A stretch of 64,000 nt of DNA from Prosopocoilus inquinatus (taxonomy: Eukaryota; Arthropoda; Insecta; Coleoptera; Lucanidae): NCBI GenBank assembly GCA_036172665.1, contig CM069870.1, positions 27,502,001-27,566,000 of the forward strand, given 5' to 3'. Shown piece by piece: positions 8,766-20,496 of the stretch (positions are counted from its first letter, which is position 1; each line of letters begins with the position of its first letter). The translations under genes and the position numbers were made by a program. The notes under the pieces were generated by a model. The model was not told the origin of the DNA, ran no database searches, and worked only from the letters and a program-made list of their open reading frames with translations.

Positions 8766-10625
8766 ACAAACAAGTGCGCTTTATACAAAAAAAATAGATG
8801 AAGCCAACAGATGCTACTAGAAGGAATAAATGATTTGGAATCAATAGACTATGGAACCAGGTTAAAAAAAAAATAGTAAAATTTGCAAATGAATGAATAA
8901 TTTCGATAAAATTTAATCTGAGAATACAGAAGTGTGAAAATGCCTTCCTTCCCAAATTACACCCTTAGGAATTTTGCCGCATTACTACCCGTATTTAATA
9001 CCCACAATAAACGGTCGCACAATGTTTAAAATCGAGGACCTGCCCAAGTGAAACTCTATAAAGTTGCCGCCCTGTCTACTTGGTGTTCTAACGTGACTTT
9101 AACGCTTTCAAACTTCCAAGTTTGAGCACGTGTAAACTGCCACAGTTTCTGTTTATATAAACGCAACCCGCGACCACCATCTCCACCTCCTTTGCAACAC
9201 AAATTTCATTTATCTCTTATTTCTAAACTAGTCTTGCCACAGAGTGTTTTTATACACAGAAATAGAATTATCTAAGATTAGTCTCGACTACACGAGGTGG
9301 TGCTTACGAACAAATGCATGAAATAAGCAGTTGTAGTTATGCGATCAAGAAATTTTTCGGATTTATGGTAAGCACGAAGTTTTGATACGGCAGGTAATAT
9401 TTCGGATAATAGAAATCCTGACACAAAAGAACGAATGGTCCAAAATTCAAGTTTTACAGTTATGAATGGTTTCTTAAGGAATGTAACTTTTAGGTAACCG
9501 ACATAATATAATTATAGTGCTATAAATTTTTATGAAGGCACATGACTAGAAGATAGTCACTCAAAAGACTTTATTTACAGCAATTTAATAAGTTGCCCAA
9601 AAGTTTTATAAATGCAATACTTAGTTTTGATTTTACCGCAAAATCTATGTTAAGACTAGATTGGTATGCTAAAGCAGTAATAACTTAACTGACATTAACA
9701 GAAATAATCTCTTTGGCGGAGGTGATTATCAGTTTATTTGACCGTCCCTAAGACGGTAGTGTAAAGAGATTTGAAATTTCCTGGCACTCCTGCCTATAAC
9801 CAGGTGAAACAAACACCTCAGGTGACAACAGCTTTACTATTTATTGCACTTGGTGTCCAGGTGGCCTGACGGGCTCCTACAGGTCTAAGATTGAAGAATT
9901 TTCGGTGCTTACTGTCGTCTAGTTACCTGCACAGATTCCTCAAACATTTACGAGCTTGCGGTATGTTTATTACATGTAAAAAATAACTTTTACAAATAAT
10001 GTCGGTCTTTTATTACGTGCAAACATTTTCCTTTCGACGTGAGTCAGCCTGAGTTTATGTGACGATAATAGTATTCCTTTAAAATTTAAAATTTTGCGCC
10101 AACAAAAACAGACGTCAACCCGAGATCAAACAATATCGATGTCTTTGTACCGAGAATCGACTCTTCATTTTCGTATATTTTAGATATTTTTTGTGCATGA
10201 TGTTTTAAGTTATTCGTACATTATTTATGATACATTTTAAGTAACTTGTTTAAGACGCAACAAAACAAAACAAATCTAAAAATTCAATCAAACAAAAACA
10301 GAGATCATTGATTTCAATTAATAATGGTTAATTCGATTAGATTCGGCAATTTGAAGAAAATCGTATATTAATTTAAGAACAGTTTGATTGCAAAGTCGTC
10401 AATATGTTTTTTACAGTTTAAAAATAATAAAATTATCTACGTTTTCGCGATTTTTAAGCTATCCCTGAGAAGTTATTAGCTACAGATTTTTCGTAGAAGA
10501 GGAATCTGCTTTAACAATAACCATATTATCGGAAAATAAAAATAACGTATACTAATAATAATTTACGTGTGTTATTAAAAAAAAAAAACTTTAGAGATTG
10601 TTAAGTTTCATTTTCTTAAATTTTA
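8766..10625. other. Unassigned stretch, locally GC-richer
   Basis: No coding frame was recognised. 8941-9230 and 9700-9960 are richer in G+C and less repetitive than their surroundings. 9109-9126 holds an 8-bp-arm palindrome (TCAAACTT-CC-AAGTTTGA). A TATATAA string lies at about 9154-9160, and three CAGGTG boxes lie at 9801-9863. Any regulatory role is speculative. Confidence 0.35.
9801..9863 (+). promoter_or_regulatory. Cluster of three CAGGTG E-boxes (candidate)
   Basis: CAGGTG occurs at 9801-9806, 9819-9824 and 9858-9863, with another CANNTG at 9847-9852. E-box clusters of this type bind Snail-class or bHLH factors in insects. With no neighbouring gene known, this is only a candidate. Confidence 0.2.
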
Positions 10626-10627
10626 TA

Positions 10628-12513
10628 CAGGGTAGGCCAATAGTACGTATACGGTAGATAGCGCCTATATTAATACAGATTTCTAAAATTTGCTTTCGCT
10701 ATTACTTACCTGTGATATAGATGCATGATTTAAAAATAGTTACAATTATACAGAGTGTTCCGTGTGGCTGTGCCAGACCAAAGTAATGTTTTTTTAAATG
10801 GAACATACAGTATATTATGGTTTATTTTGATTCGTCTGTACGAGTAGATAAATTTATTACAAGGATATTATCTACCTAAACCTAATAGTTTTTGAGATAT
10901 TGACATTTAAATGTAAAGAAATGGTATTATTTGATGTTTTACAGATTAGATGTTTATTAAAATTCGGCATTTAAACTTTACAGTAACATTACATAACCTC
11001 TATGCAACAGAAAGCAATTTCCATCTCGAACATATTCCTATTATTTTACACAGGGTGATTCATAACTCCGATGTTTATTTTACTCGGTTAGTTTAAATGG
11101 AACATCCTATATTTTATGACTGAATTTAATAGGTCTTTGATTAAGCTTTACAATGATGTAAGGTTCAGTACGTATTACACAACAAGCCTACACACAGTAA
11201 AATGTCAAATTTGTAAATTCATGAAACAGTATTATTCAATCTTCTAATGGAATATTTTGTCTATAATATCGTTGATTTTATTTAGAAAATCTGTATTGTT
11301 TCTAGTTTCTAGTCTGCTAGAAAAAACACTTATTTGATTTGACATCACAGACAATATGCATACTTAATTTTTATTTTACCAATATTGCCTGATTATTTTA
11401 AGTAAGATTAAGTAACGCTAAGGAATGCAACAAACGACAATAACAATACCAATGAAAATAACTGTAAAATTATAACAATAATAATAATAATAACAACTGA
11501 TTTAACATTAATAAAAATATAAAAAAATTTCAAAATAATAATCGTGGTGCTCTTCACACTGCCAGTGTATGTTCTATGTGAGAGATGGTATTTTCATTTG
11601 TCGGTTATTTTTCAGTTGAATTTGCTTCGAACTGGTGTTTCTGCATTTCCCTGGTTTGTAAGGCAAAGAAGGTAAACATGTAGTAAGTCGATCGCAGTTA
11701 ATAATCATAATTACCAGCCATTACAACTCTGCGACAAACCAGAAAGCTTGGTGGTATTAAATAAAAGTATAAATACTGTTTTTTATGTTACAGATCAAAC
11801 AAATGTAAATTCTTAGCAGACTAAAAAGTACAAACAGTCTCAATACAGATTTTTTTATTAAAACGAACTGAATTATAGACAAAATATTCCATTGAAAGAT
11901 AGAATAAATGCTGAGTTAGGAATCTACGATTTTGACATCTTACTGTGTGTAGGCTTGTTGTGTTGCACACACTGAACCCTATATCATTGTAAAGCTTAAT
12001 CGAAGACCTATTAAATTCAGTCATAAAATATAGGGTGTTTCATTTAAACTAATCGAGTAAAATAAACATCGGAGTTATGAATCACCTTGTGTAAAATAAT
12101 AGGAATATGTTCGAGATGGAAATTGTTTTCTGTTGCGTAGAGGTTATATAATATCACTGTAAAATTTAAATGCCGAATTTTAATAAACTTCTAATCTGTA
12201 AAACATCAAATAATAGCATTTTTTTACATTGAAATGTCAATATCAAAAAAACTCTTAGGTTTAAGTAAATAATATCCTTATAATAAATTTATCTACTCTT
12301 AAATACGAATCAAAATAAACCATAATATACAGTATGTTCCATTAAAAAAAAAACATAACTTTGGTCTAGTACAGCCACACGGAACTCTCTGTATAATTGT
12401 AACTAATTTTAAATCATGCATCTATACTATAGGTAAGTAATAGCGAAACAGATTTTAAAAATCTGCATTAATATAGGCGCTATCTACCGAATACGCACTA
12501 TTGGCCCACCCTG
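10628..12513. mobile_element. Long fold-back element, family 1 (1.89 kb, TA-flanked)
   Basis: The left arm (10628 to about 11325) is the diverged reverse complement of the right arm (about 11825-12513). Termini read CAGGGTAGGCCAATAGTACG and its complement, each next to TA (10626-10627, 12514-12515). The interior loop is about 500 bp. No transposase was seen. Short internal strings such as ACAGGGTGATTCATAACTCC inside both arms resemble termini of related elements and suggest nesting before the fold-back formed. Confidence 0.85.
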
Positions 12514-12515
12514 TA

Positions 12516-12790
12516 CATATACTTTTCACGAATTTTTTTAACCAATTCAACATTTATTTTTTTCTTTTTCTAAGTTATCTCATATTTGTTCATGCGATTT
12601 TCTCTGTTAGTTACACAGGCAATGATTTATATCTATAAACATCAAACTTTTTGTAGTACTTTTTTATTTTTATTTTTTTATTACGTATCAATTGAATCAG
12701 TCTGAATTAAGAATACTACTACTATACCGATTGTCTGCGGAGAAAAATGTAAGCTGCCAATTTGCAATAACTAAAATGGCGTCCAGAATA
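12516..12790. other. AT-rich spacer, nothing recognised
   Basis: No feature was identified between the fold-back and the Penelope-type end. Confidence 0.5.
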
Positions 12791-12918
12791 TTAAATTTGA
12801 AGTGCAACGATGATTGGGTTTAAGGATGTCATCAAATCAATGAAATATCATTCAGCTGAGAGTTTCACTTTAATTTAAGACCTTCATCAGAGCCTGTAAG
12901 TTGTTACAAATTAGGTCA
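12791..12918 (-). repeat. Penelope-type terminal repeat (inverted copy)
   Basis: The reverse complement contains CTGATGAAGG followed 15-17 nt later by GAAACT and then GATTTGATGACATCCTTAAA. It matches the ends of the Penelope-like element at 47701 and 49533, and forms an inverted pair with 14764-14850 plus 15751-15788. CTGATGA corresponds to 12884-12890 on the minus strand. Confidence 0.65.
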
Positions 12919-13449
12919 GGGCCGAAGGAAAAGTAATTGCCGCCCTTACGCAAAATAGTACTTGGCGCCCCTCTTCCAAAAAAAAAGAAACAAATTCGCG
13001 TGAATTTATGTAGTTGTTTCAAAAAAATAGTGTGCATTCTTTATAAGGTTACAATATTAGTATGAAATTCATAGTAGAAAAGGAATTGTAATTAATTCCA
13101 TAGTTGTCAATATTTTTTTTTTTAATTTCAATATATCTATTACCTCTCTTTCCAAAGTTAAAAAGTTAATTTTGACAAATTTTTGTTTAATTTTGAACCA
13201 GTTTAAATGATTGCTACCGAAATTAACTCGTAACTTAAAAAATAACCACCATTTTTCTTTCTCGTATGCTATTTTAGAGACAGATAATGTTGCCAACCGT
13301 GATGATTTATCACCAAATGGACTACTTTCGGTAACCGTTTGGGCTACTTTTTTCTGCAACGGCAACTAGCGACCAAAATTAGCGAATTAATTTTTTTTTG
13401 GCTTATTTTTTCAATTACATATTTCTATTTTATTTTTACATTTTTTTTT

Positions 13450-14490
13450 GTGTTGAATAGAACTTTAGATTATGTTGAAATGGAGGTCAGTTGAGTTTCA
13501 TTTTAATAAATTTAAATTTTTAACAATTTTTATACTTTTAATTTTTCTGGAAATTTTTAATTTTTATTTGTGTTAAATGTTGTGTTGGGTTGGATTCACC
13601 TCGAGAGCGTAACTTTAATCCGTGTAATGTATTTTAACATTTTTTTTTTACTTTCATTGTTTAGGTACCTTTTTTTAAAATTTTACTTGTGTAGAATTGG
13701 AGTGCAATACATTATAACAAGTTTGATATGTTCAGTTGACCTTGAGATTTGTGAGGTACATTTTAATTTGTTTTAAATTTTTTACTTAGCTTGAATGCCG
13801 TTAGGTTGAGTCAGCTGGGTTGGATTGACATCGACTTTTTTTTTCATTTAATTTTTTTAATTCCCAGTGGTTGCAGCATATCTGCATTCGGTCTCCTAGT
13901 CTGTTGCGTCATTTCTTGTGTTGTTGTTAGCTACAAGTGTCACACCTTACACCTTGGTATACTGTCCTGATATGGTCCAATAAGACCGAAACATATTTTT
14001 TCCTTGCCATATTGTGCCGTTAATAACTGCTTTCATAATTTTCTACATCAAGGTTTTTATTGTTTTTTTATTTTTATTTTCTTGCTTGGGTTGAATAGAA
14101 TGGAGTTCAGTTGTTGGGTCGACTTTTGTTGACTTTGACAACAAAAATTTAATTATTTACATTTTTTCTTTTTTTGCATTTAAACTATTTTGCTTCAATT
14201 GAATACAGTTAGGTTGAGTTCAGTTCAGCCTTTGTTGAGCGTCATTTTCAAATTTTTTTTACTTTCAATAGTTTTAATATTTCTATTTCTTAATTTTGCA
14301 CTTGGGTTGAATGGATTTAGGTTGCGTACAGTTGTACTGGGTGGACATTGAAATTTTTATGAAAAAAATTTTTTACTCCTAATTTTAATTTTTTTATTGC
14401 TTTTAATTTTTAGTTTTTTTTTGCTTGGATTAAATAGAGTTGAGTTCAGTTGCTGGATTGAGTTTGGTTGACCTTAAAACTTTTTGAGCT
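13450..14490 (+). repeat. Degenerate T-rich minisatellite
   Basis: A loose motif of the form CTTGGGTTGAATAGAGTTNAGTTGAGTTCAGTT...GGTTGAC recurs about eight times (near 13455, 13580, 13690, 13790, 14090, 14190, 14300 and 14430), separated by long T tracts. Spacing is irregular (about 100-150 bp), so it is an old tandem array. 13960-13998 also contains CTGATATGGTCCAATAAGACCGAAACAT split across a retroelement-like motif. Confidence 0.6.
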
Positions 14491-14623
14491 GCGCTTTAAT
14501 CGTTTTTTAATTACTACATTTAGCGCCCCACTTGCATTGGTGCCCTCATGCCTTGCTTACCTTTCTTACTACCTTCCGCTGAAGTAGGTTCTATTTGAAT
14601 TAAATATATTTAATTGAAAGATT

Positions 14624-14754
14624 AAGGTCCGGTCTTTTCATCTCTGATTAACTTTAACCGTTAATTAATTCCTATAAAAACAATTGTCTCCGTAATTGTA
14701 ACCATGAGAATAAATCAACGATTAAAATTAATGAGAGATGAAAAGACCAGCCTT
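14624..14754. mobile_element. Palindromic MITE (GGTCCGGTC ends)
   Basis: The left arm AAGGTCCGGTCTTTTCATCT and right arm are reverse complements over about 50 bp of a 131-bp element, and TTAA borders the left side. The same family, with near-identical arms, is seen at 33455-33852, where it carries a SINE. Confidence 0.85.
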
Positions 14755-14763
14755 TAAAGATAT

Positions 14764-14850
14764 AACCTAATTTGTAACAACTTACAGGCTCTGATGAACG
14801 TATTAAATTAAACTGAAACTGTCATTTGAATGATATTTCATTGATTTGAT
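14764..14850 (+). repeat. Penelope-type terminal repeat, first part
   Basis: Reverse-complement partner of 12791-12918 with CTGATGA at 14791-14797 and GAAAC downstream. It is interrupted at about 14850 by a 900-bp insertion; the remainder is at 15751-15788. Confidence 0.65.
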
Positions 14851-15750
14851 AAAGATCGCTTTACACGAGGCAATTTGTATTGCTGCAAGACGAAATTCTT
14901 ATAAGCCGCTTTACAATTTTCATTGCAGGCAATAAACAATTGTAGCGATTCGTATTGCGCGCGTGCGCAGTATTTGTATTTCGATCAGATGAGGCAAGTT
15001 TCTTTGCAATTGCAAAAAATAACTCGGAAACTATTTTTCTTGCATTACAAAGACGATTCTAGGGAATTTGTTAGTGGCTTTTGAAATACCAACTTTATAT
15101 GATGAATTATTTATTAATTTGATTAATCTTGTGTATTGAAGAGAAAATTATGATTACTTGCAAATTTATTTTATTATTTTCTTTTGTTTTTTCACAAAAA
15201 AAAACAAATTTAATACACCATTTTTTAAAGTAGCTAAGTTGTAAACCTGATATTTAATTCATCAGCAATCTTTATTGCCGTTTGTAAAGTGTTCCGCAAT
15301 AAACGTTGCTCAATTTTTTATCGCTGCAATTGTTTATTGCCTGCAATGAAAATTGCGAACTGTGAAGCGGCCTTATTGTGCGCAGGCGCATCAGCAATGA
15401 ATCCGATCAGCAGTGCCAGAATTAAAGCATATTTTCTATTTTTCTTCCATTGCAGGCGCAATTTTTAGTGACATTTTGTTAATTTCGTGTATGGCCAACA
15501 TATACCAAATTCCTAAGGTTTTATACAGGATATTATGCTATATACTGTGTGGTTAAAATGTCGAGCTGCAAAAAATATATTAAGTAAAAATAAAATTATA
15601 GATTTACTATCAATTTTAATTTATTTTAATTTCTATAATTGATTTGTAAAACTTTTACATTCTGTACGTTGGTACTTCATGTTGCAAGGACATAAAAATT
15701 GCTTAAATGAAAACTCACATGCAATGTAAGTTTTTGTAGGCAATTTTCGT
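14851..15750. mobile_element. Insertion with an internal inverted repeat
   Basis: It separates two halves of a Penelope-type end. Inside, 14905-14947 (GCCGCTTTACAATTTTCATT and on) is the reverse complement of 15322-15371. The termini are not clearly defined and no transposase is visible. Confidence 0.5.
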
Positions 15751-15788
15751 TAACGTCCTAAAACCCGATCATCATGGCACTTCAAATA
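15751..15788 (+). repeat. Penelope-type terminal repeat, second part
   Basis: ACGTCCTAAAACCCGATCAT through CACTTCAAA matches in reverse complement the outer end of 12791-12840, and resembles 47755-47780 after the hammerhead-like core. Confidence 0.6.
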
Positions 15789-17390
15789 CCAATTTGCATA
15801 AGAGCAGGGAATATTAGACTAAATACGGTAAAGACAAAGATAGTTGGATGGTGACGCTCCACTCTAGAGTTAGTTAATGCGAAACCACGCTCCTTAGCTC
15901 ATTATTTTTCGAGACGCTTATTAATTATGGTTGTTGGCTTTTACTACAATTTGTTAAAAACATTTGATATAAACTTCCAATTTTTATTTTCTCTCACATA
16001 AAGTGCTGTGCTACATATGGTGCAAGACAATCTGTATAAGATATATATGACACGATAATAAATTTTGTATAAATTTGTTACAAAGTGATAGAGATTATGA
16101 TGAATGTTTATTGGTTAATTCGACACTTCTTTGTCATATTTTCATAATTTTTATGCAAGAAATATCACCGTGTCATACGCGCTTAACGCAAATAATGCAA
16201 AATGTGTTAATTACAATAAAATTACAAAATGCGAGAAAAATGACTTTCAACAGACCTATTAATAACTTCTTCCTTGTTTGTGAACTTATCGATTTTCAAA
16301 AGACGTCGGGGTCATATTCTGAACCATCTGAAAAATTCTCTGCAACTAAATACTCCTATAAAATAAATATCGGTTCCAAAAAAACTTATTTAATTCCTTC
16401 TCTCATATCAAATCTTGTTTCACTTTTATCTTAACGTTCTAGCACGCTTTAAATTTAACGACAGTATAATTATAGGACTTAATTTGTTTATTTTATTCTT
16501 TATTAACTGATATTAATGATATTTATTAGTTATATGCTTAATATATTTCCCGTTCCTTTTGTGCGTTATTTTACACAGAAAATTTTTTACATAATAAGTA
16601 GACGATAAAATTTAAACACTAATGAAAATGAAGAATTAAACATAAACCTCATGATAGTGATTTATTATTGTGGTGTAATATTAACGTCGCAAAAGAGATT
16701 TAAAAAAGTTCCGCCTCTGATGTCACCACCGGCACTATTTCGATACGTAACTATTTCGTGTGAATCACCGAGATTACTGTAAACGATATTAGAGAAACAG
16801 AACTTCCCGTTGTCAGTCGGTAATAAAACAAATATTTAAAGTGTCAAAAGAAAGTGTACATAAATTAAACGTGGGTTTGCTTTGATTCACCATTCTAAAC
16901 TCATCAAGCTGATGTACACTGACAGTCCTTATTACCAAAATAACCTGAGGACATTGTATTCTTCAGTGGTAGCCGATAAATAAACTTAACTGTCATGTTT
17001 AGTTAGATAATATGTTTATTGGTGTTACTGTTCGATTTGAATTTAATTGAGAAGAATATCTCACACCTCCTAAATTCACACTCTTTTCCTAAGCGGATTT
17101 AAAATACTTCTACAAACTGCTCGTTAAATTAGTTTTAATTTTAAATAAAAGTTGTCTTACTTTATTGAAGCAGATCTTATCGTTGCTATGCAGGTGATTC
17201 AAGATGTTTAATTATATTAACTAAAGTTCAATATTCCGTAAAATAAAATGGCACGACGATAATTAGAGGTAATAAGGGAAACATTGATTTCTTGATTACA
17301 TTTTGCTTCTAATGTTTCTTATTTATTTACTAATTCGATTATTTAAATATAAAAGATATGTTAGTGTTTAAATTAATTCATTAACTCATT
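15789..17390. other. AT-rich stretch, nothing recognised
   Basis: The frame at 16075-16434 (119 codons) has no recognisable domain, strongly AT-driven composition and an unconvincing start, so I do not call it a gene. No RNA gene or element end was identified. Confidence 0.5.
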
Positions 17391-17540
17391 CGGTTGCGTG
17401 CCAAACTGCTTCATTCTATGACGAAACCGAAGTTTGAAATTATTATTGGATTAATACTTTTCAATCTCTGTGTCACCATAGCTCAAAGATAAAGCAGCTT
17501 GGCGTGCAACCGAGATGATGTGGGTTCGAGTTTCTTTAAA
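17391..17540 (+). repeat. Hairpin with tRNA-like segment
   Basis: 17391-17411 and 17492-17512 are inverted copies (CGGTTGCGTGCCAAACTGCTT and its near complement). 17473-17540 resembles a tRNA-derived head: TAGCTCAAAGATAAAGC as a loose A box and GGGTTCGAGTTT as a B box. It lacks a convincing acceptor stem, so it is better read as a SINE head fragment than as a tRNA gene. Confidence 0.45.
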
Positions 17541-17577
17541 GGGAATTCCTTTCTTCTTTATTTGTTAGTTAAAAAAA

Positions 17578-17678
17578 AATTGTTGCAAATCGTTTTTGAT
17601 TGCAGTGAAAACCTCGAGCAGCCTCTGTATAGCTGTTTCAGCACCAGCATTTGCGAATAAATTGGTCAAGTCGTTTTT
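17578..17678. repeat. Short satellite dyad fragment fused to a mariner
   Basis: 17578-17643 is satellite in minus orientation (GCAAATCGTTTTTGATTGCA and on). 17646-17678 is satellite in plus orientation (GCATTTGCGAATAAATTGGT and on). The sequence then changes within GTTTTTGTGAGAACATAGAA to mariner 5' sequence. This is the same divergent order as the long arrays. Confidence 0.8.
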
Positions 17679-18047
17679 GTGAGAACATAGAAATCTCGCG
17701 TCAAAATTTTCGTGCCATGATTTTTTACGATTTCAAATGTGGTCTAACGCCGAAACAATGCCTCGATCGGCATCATTTGGCTTTTGGAAATTAAGCACTA
17801 TCAAGAGCAGTGTTTATAATTGGCTTGCCAAATTTCAGCGTGGACGTACCTCTCTGTGACGAATTTCTGTTCGCTGGTTTCTGAGGTACCGTCTTTAGAG
17901 TGGAAAACGTGCTTTAGAATTTGGTTCGAGCGTATGCAAAAGTGGATTGACGTCAGAGGTGAATACTTCGAAAAACAATGATACTGCTTACCAAATTTCA
18001 TATGCGTTTTTTCATACCGTTTCCAGAAACTTTTCCAGCAGCCCACG
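17679..18047 (+). pseudogene. Mariner transposase remnant, copy B
   Basis: The same family as copy A, truncated at the left end where it joins satellite DNA. About 190 bp of N-terminal coding sequence (FDFKCGLTPKQCLDR-type region to GRTSL) is joined by a large internal deletion at about 17868 to the last 40 residues (WKTCFRIWFERMQKWIDVRG). All three catalytic Asp residues are lost. The right terminal repeat is intact and ends at 18047, followed by TA. Confidence 0.9.
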
Positions 18048-19359
18048 TATACCTACTGAAAAGGTAATCGTATTACCAGCAACTCCTTTACTTACTCCGT
18101 TACTTCACCTATTCCTAAAGAAATATTTAACTAAAGTAAATTTTTGCCTGCTTTAAGATTCGTCGCCTCATTTGTTGCGTGTTGTCTCAAAATTACTATG
18201 TATGCAAACAACAAGAATTATGAAAATCTGTTTACGTATGTATACTGTCCTTCAGTTATCTCTACGTAACACATTCTGATAGTATGTAAACAAATATTTT
18301 TAAATTCGTTTCACATTTTTAGTTGACACATGCTTATTCTTTCAACAAGTACATAAATACGCGAAGCAAGAAGATAATCAATTAATTAATTAACCAATTA
18401 ATTAACTATTTTCCCGCTGAGCACGTCATAGCCTTATCGCAAATTACAGTTATTAAATTATGCATAAGCGTTCAGGAAGTAGTTAAATAGACTAAATGAG
18501 AAACGGCAAAAAGAAGTAAACAATTCTAGACGACCTCTAAATCAAGGTTAGGGTTGAATTTTATATTCATTTTTTTAATTACATTTAGATAAAGTTCCAG
18601 GTATTGCTTATGGTCGTGACTTATGGCGGTATTTTAATTCGACTTTAATTAATTTTCCAATATTTCAATTTTACTATTCTTCTGGTTTTCAAAAGTTCCA
18701 CATGGCGTTCGGTGACAAAATAAATCAGACGGATAAATAAATAAAAAGGTGCTGGCTTTGTACAGGTATACTACTTTGTAACTCTTGTGAATATATGCAG
18801 TGTACTTGTTATAGCGTAACAGACAAAAAAAATTAAAGTCCTTGCAAGGACTTTGCTTTTGTTAAGCCTGGAATTCAACCTGTTCAGATTATAAATAGCA
18901 ACAAATAATGCAAGCAGGCGCCGTCGAAAGAATAAAAATGGGAGATCAATAATCAGTAATTAATAAATAATGCATCGTTCCTTGTGCATAATATGATTAT
19001 TTTAAAAGTGTTACGGTTACGGATAATAATTATAATGGGTACTTATCGTTTTGTGTTAATAACAGCTCACGATTACTGCGTTATAATCACAGTGACTACT
19101 GTGTTAATTTCCACGTTAATTGCCATTTTTACTGAGAATATACATATATTCCGACAGAGTTTATTGTCACATATTGTGTGCATAAGTGTTAAATACTTTA
19201 ATAACTGCCGAGTATAATTAGAGACGCAATAAAATATTCTACTCTATGACTTGAGAGTGCGTTTTTTGCAATATCTTATTGAATAAGTAAGTAAATAACC
19301 CATCCTTGTTCATTTCCGCTTTACTTTAACAATAAGATTTAAAAGAAGAAACTTCTTTA
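18048..19359. other. AT-rich stretch with one perfect palindrome
   Basis: No coding or mobile feature was recognised. 18835-18854 is a perfect 20-bp palindrome, AAAGTCCTTGCAAGGACTTT, flanked by A- and T-rich runs. Confidence 0.5.
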
Positions 19360-19453
19360 AACTTTAACCGAACACTATTAAATTTGAGAAAAGCACTCAC
19401 AATTGCACCATCGCTTGATAGCTTCGTCAATTTTAATAGTGTCTGGTTAAAGT
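19360..19453. mobile_element. Small palindromic element
   Basis: AACTTTAACCGAACACTATT at 19360 is the near-perfect complement of AATAGTGTCTGGTTAAAGTG at 19435. Arms are about 25 bp with a 40-bp loop. Likely a MITE; flanking duplication is unclear. Confidence 0.6.
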
Positions 19454-20496
19454 GTAAAAAATATATTCTTACACATTTCATCGCACAAGAGTCGGCTTTA
19501 ATAATATTGTATTTTCGGAATGCAATTATTGACCTTCGAATGAAGCTATTCGCTTAGCAATGCTATTCTATCTATCTACTTCTTTAAAAATTTAAAATTA
19601 TGAATTTCAGAAAATTTTCTACATTTTAACCTAAAACGGATCCAGTTTTTTTTTAAATTTCGGGTTAAATATATGTTTGTCTAGTCAAATTACTTAAACG
19701 TTCGATATTTATATAAACGAGTACATATCCAGGCGCCTATAAACGATGTGTGAACAGTCTCATGCAGTGTCATATATGTTATAATAATATAACAGTACAG
19801 AACTGATTTGAATTTCAGATGTAAATTTATTTGCGGTTTTCTTCTTATTTTGTATAACTTAGTGACGTGCGTGAAACATGACCTACGATATTAATCCAAT
19901 TAACGTGCCATTAAATGCAAACAGGACATGGTCCTTAAATTAATAGGTGTGCATGCAAAATATAATACACATCATAATATCAAGAAGCAATTTAAAAGAT
20001 TTATGTGTACGTGCAGCGGATCAATATTCTCACTTCAGACTAAAAAAAAAACCTACATGCATATTAATCTTAAGATTTAAAAAAAAATATGTATGTTATT
20101 TTTATTGGCACTGTAGATCTAGGTAGAATCTAGAGCATGTAATTAAAAGCTTTTGCGTTTAATATAAAATTAGCATTTAACTTGCCAAGTAAATCAAATA
20201 AATTTAAGAATTACGACGGAAATCTTCTGAATAGGTACAATTTATTGTTAGGATTTTAAACACTAGAATATTACAAGTACAGATTAAACGAGGCTTTATT
20301 ATAAACAATCAGATCCGGTATTCCTACTTACTTTTAACTTAAGTTAATTAAGAAAATGCAATTATTTTATTTAATCCGAAAGAGTATGTGATATTTAAAA
20401 GGTGATATTTTTTCACTTTTAGCTAAAAAGACAGATTAGGTATGTCGTGGAAACGTGTATTCGTCTAATTGAATTAGGTACTTAATTCATAACGAA
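19454..20496. other. AT-rich stretch, nothing recognised
   Basis: No feature was identified. Confidence 0.5.

Noticed and set aside
16075..16434. 119-codon frame as a possible gene
   Set aside because: It begins at a non-ATG codon, has AT-driven composition, no recognised domain and no splice or promoter context.
17473..17540. A true tRNA gene
   Set aside because: The A box is poor, no acceptor stem closes, and part of it is duplicated in inverted form at 17391-17411.
18835..18854. A bacterial-style rho-independent terminator
   Set aside because: There is no gene upstream and the genome is eukaryotic.
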